Shown piece by piece: positions 5,870-6,852 of a stretch of 6,852 nt of DNA. Both the position numbers and the translations under genes were made by a program. This DNA is from a bacterium (GTDB lineage: Bacteria > Patescibacteriota > Minisyncoccia > Phycocordibacterales > Phycocordibacteraceae). Position 1 is the stretch's first letter. Each line of letters opens with the position of its first letter. The DNA lies in contig JAJXVW010000003.1 in NCBI GenBank assembly GCA_021781935.1, forward strand, positions 1 to 6,852, written 5' to 3'. The notes under the pieces were generated by a model, which did not search any database, was not told the DNA's origin, and was given only the letters and a program-made list of their open reading frames with translations.

Positions 5870-5880
5870 GATAGCGCACA

Positions 5881-5919
5881 ACCGAACGCGCCCGAGGCTT
5901 TGCCTCGGGCGCGTTCGGT
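5881..5919. terminator. Perfect 18-bp hairpin after ppa
   Basis: The left arm (5881-5898, starting ACCGAACGCG) is the exact reverse complement of the right arm (5902-5919), with a TTT/AAA loop. It begins 12 bases after the ppa stop in the direction of transcription and ends just before the start of the small membrane-protein gene. Like the hairpin after rarA, it has an ACCGAA/TTCGGT outer end, a three-base loop and no U-tract. It probably ends or protects the ppa transcript. Confidence 0.68.
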
Positions 5920-5931
5920 GGAGAACCGGCG

Positions 5932-6456
5932 TTACGCAGTCTTGTTGTCGCGGTACAACTTTACGCCGCGATCAAAAGCGGCCTCGGCGGCTTCACGACC
6001 CTCGAACGCGCCGACGACGACCTCCTTCTTCTGTATCTGCTTGTACGTCGCGAAGAAGTGGGCGATCTCTTTGAGAACGTGCTGGTTCGCATCGGCAAGG
6101 TCGCGCACGTCGGCGTACCGCGGGTCGGTGTCCGCGACCGCGATGATTTTCTCGTCCGGTTCGCCGCCGTCGGTCATATGCATGATGCCGATCGGGCGCG
6201 CCTCAAGCAGGAGGCCGGGCACGAGCGGGTGCGTCGTGAGCACGACCACGTCGAGCGGATCATGGTCATCCCAAAGCGTCTGCGGAACGAACCCGTAGTC
6301 AAACGGGTAATCCTGGGCGCTGTGCATGACGCGATCGAGCTTTATGAAACCCGTCTTTTTGTCGAGCTCGTACTTATTCTTCGAACCCTTCGGAATCTCA
6401 ATGACCACGGTCATGAGCTCCTTCGTACCCGGATCGATATCGTGCAGTAGGTTCAT
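5932..6456 (-). CDS. ppa: Inorganic pyrophosphatase, family I (soluble)
   Basis: A 174-residue family I pyrophosphatase, near the 175 of E. coli. It hydrolyses pyrophosphate to two phosphates in the cytoplasm with Mg2+, pulling forward DNA, RNA and aminoacyl-tRNA synthesis. The PROSITE-type signature is D64-H-D66-P-L-D69-V. Numbering runs one behind E. coli for most active-site residues: E20, K28, E30 (in KNKYELDKKTG), R42, Y54 (in PFDYGFVP), D96, D101 and K103. Y138-K139 match the late Tyr-Lys pair. All expected metal- and phosphate-binding residues are present, so it should be active. It begins 24 bases after the nusA stop. The ATG at 6456 aligns with the family start (MNLLHDIDPG); no Shine-Dalgarno precedes it. 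Confidence 0.98.
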   Translation of the reverse strand: MNLLHDIDPGTKELMTVVIEIPKGSKNKYELDKKTGFIKLDRVMHSAQDYPFDYGFVPQTLWDDHDPLDVVVLTTHPLVPGLLLEARPIGIMHMTDGGEPDEKIIAVADTDPRYADVRDLADANQHVLKEIAHFFATYKQIQKKEVVVGAFEGREAAEAAFDRGVKLYRDNKTA

Positions 6457-6465
6457 GGTGCAAGT

Positions 6466-6494
6466 AGATTACTCGATTATTTATTGGCTGTCCT
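6466..6494 (-). promoter_or_regulatory. Possible ppa promoter overlapping the nusA 3' end
   Basis: On the minus strand, AGGACA (complement of 6489-6494, within the last nusA codons) and TAATCT (complement of 6466-6471) are 17 bp apart, with nine bases from the -10 to the ppa ATG. The -10 is weak (three of six). An overlapping AT-rich stretch (about 6470-6483) gives other possible -10s. Co-transcription with nusA is an equally good explanation. Confidence 0.28.
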
Positions 6495-6852
6495 GCTTGG
6501 TAGCGTCGCGGTCTTCCTCGGCGTCTGCGGCCGTTTCATCTGAATCAGGAAGCGCGCTGAGCTCCTCCTCCGCCGAGAGAGTGGTGTTCTCCTCCGTTTC
6601 ATCAGTCACGATCTCCTGGCTTTCGTTCGATTCGAGACCGGCTTCGACGGCGGGTTCGACGGACTCCGCCGTCGAAATCTCGCCGGTATCCATGACCTCG
6701 ACCGACTCGCCGTCGCTTTCAGCGACCTCTTCGCCGCGCGCCGAGACGATATCGATATTCCATCCGGTGAGTTTCGCGGCAAGCCGTACGTTTTGTCCGC
6801 CACGGCCGATCGCGAGGGACTGCTCGTCTTCCGACACGGTTACCACCGCGCG
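6481..6852 (-). CDS. nusA: Transcription termination/antitermination protein NusA, C-terminal part
   Basis: The frame is open through the right edge, so only the last 123 residues are seen; the gene's start lies outside the window. The first 35 residues (from RAVVTVSEDEQSLAIGRGGQ) are the end of the second KH domain of NusA, with the GxxG loop in IGRGGQNVRLAAKLTGWNIDI. NusA binds RNA polymerase and nascent RNA and modulates pausing, termination and antitermination. After the KH domain comes an 85-residue tail very rich in Glu and Asp with many Ser, Thr and Ala, probably disordered. It differs from the folded acidic repeats at the end of E. coli NusA. The gene ends in TAA and is followed after 24 bases by ppa, not by infB or ylxR as in many bacteria. 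A GTG at 6846 is in frame but lies within the KH domain, so it is not the true start. Confidence 0.93.
   Translation of the reverse strand, partial: RAVVTVSEDEQSLAIGRGGQNVRLAAKLTGWNIDIVSARGEEVAESDGESVEVMDTGEISTAESVEPAVEAGLESNESQEIVTDETEENTTLSAEEELSALPDSDETAADAEEDRDATKQDSQ

Noticed and set aside
5447..6298. Plus-strand open frame of 283 codons spanning the ppa and small-protein region
   Set aside because: It runs antisense through ppa, the perfect hairpin and the small membrane-protein gene, and its product has mixed low-complexity composition with no domain.
1..6852. CRISPR arrays, insertion sequences, integrase sites, phage genes or a new defence system
   Set aside because: No spaced direct repeats, no terminal inverted repeats with a transposase and no defence-type domains are visible. 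All protein genes except the small membrane protein belong to known families.

Overview
The window looks like a piece of chromosome from a GC-rich member of the Candidate Phyla Radiation (Patescibacteria, most plausibly a Parcubacteria/Kaiserbacteria-type lineage). This is inferred from the gene set and architecture, not from a search: compact, mostly single-domain housekeeping proteins, a NusA with a long acidic tail, a membrane-anchored trypsin-like protease with a low-complexity linker, a short RarA, no Shine-Dalgarno-like sequence before any start, and no CCA in the tRNA gene. UAA, UAG and UGA all appear to be used as stops.

Layout. Positions 1-95 carry the last 30 codons of a plus-strand gene, probably an MscS-type mechanosensitive channel. 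It converges, two bases apart, on a minus-strand gene for a membrane-anchored trypsin-like serine protease (98-1276). A tRNA-Gly(UCC) gene (1362-1433) and rarA (1474-2637) follow on the plus strand. rarA converges on the minus-strand HU gene (2691-2966), with a perfect 17-bp hairpin between them. From there to the right edge everything is on the minus strand, so transcription runs from high to low coordinates: the 3' part of nusA (to 6481), ppa (inorganic pyrophosphatase), a small tail-anchored membrane protein of unknown function, clpP and rny (RNase Y). Hairpins follow ppa and clpP, and promoter-like sequences precede clpP and rny, so these look like separate or only loosely coupled transcription units.

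Function. This is housekeeping content: transcription elongation and termination (NusA), pyrophosphate removal (PPase), protein turnover (ClpP), mRNA decay (RNase Y), replication-fork maintenance (RarA), nucleoid structure (HU) and glycine decoding. The accessory-flavoured part is the left edge, with the anchored protease beside a probable mechanosensitive channel.

No mobile element, CRISPR array, phage gene or obviously new multi-gene system is visible. The signals most worth following are regulatory. Three starts (clpP, rarA, ppa) have a promoter-like -35/-10 pair with exactly 17-bp spacing ending only 6-9 bases before the ATG, suggesting leaderless mRNAs. Two long perfect hairpins with three-base loops and no U-tract sit at gene ends. 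The tRNA-Gly carries an A discriminator. There is no gene-free stretch longer than about 170 bases.
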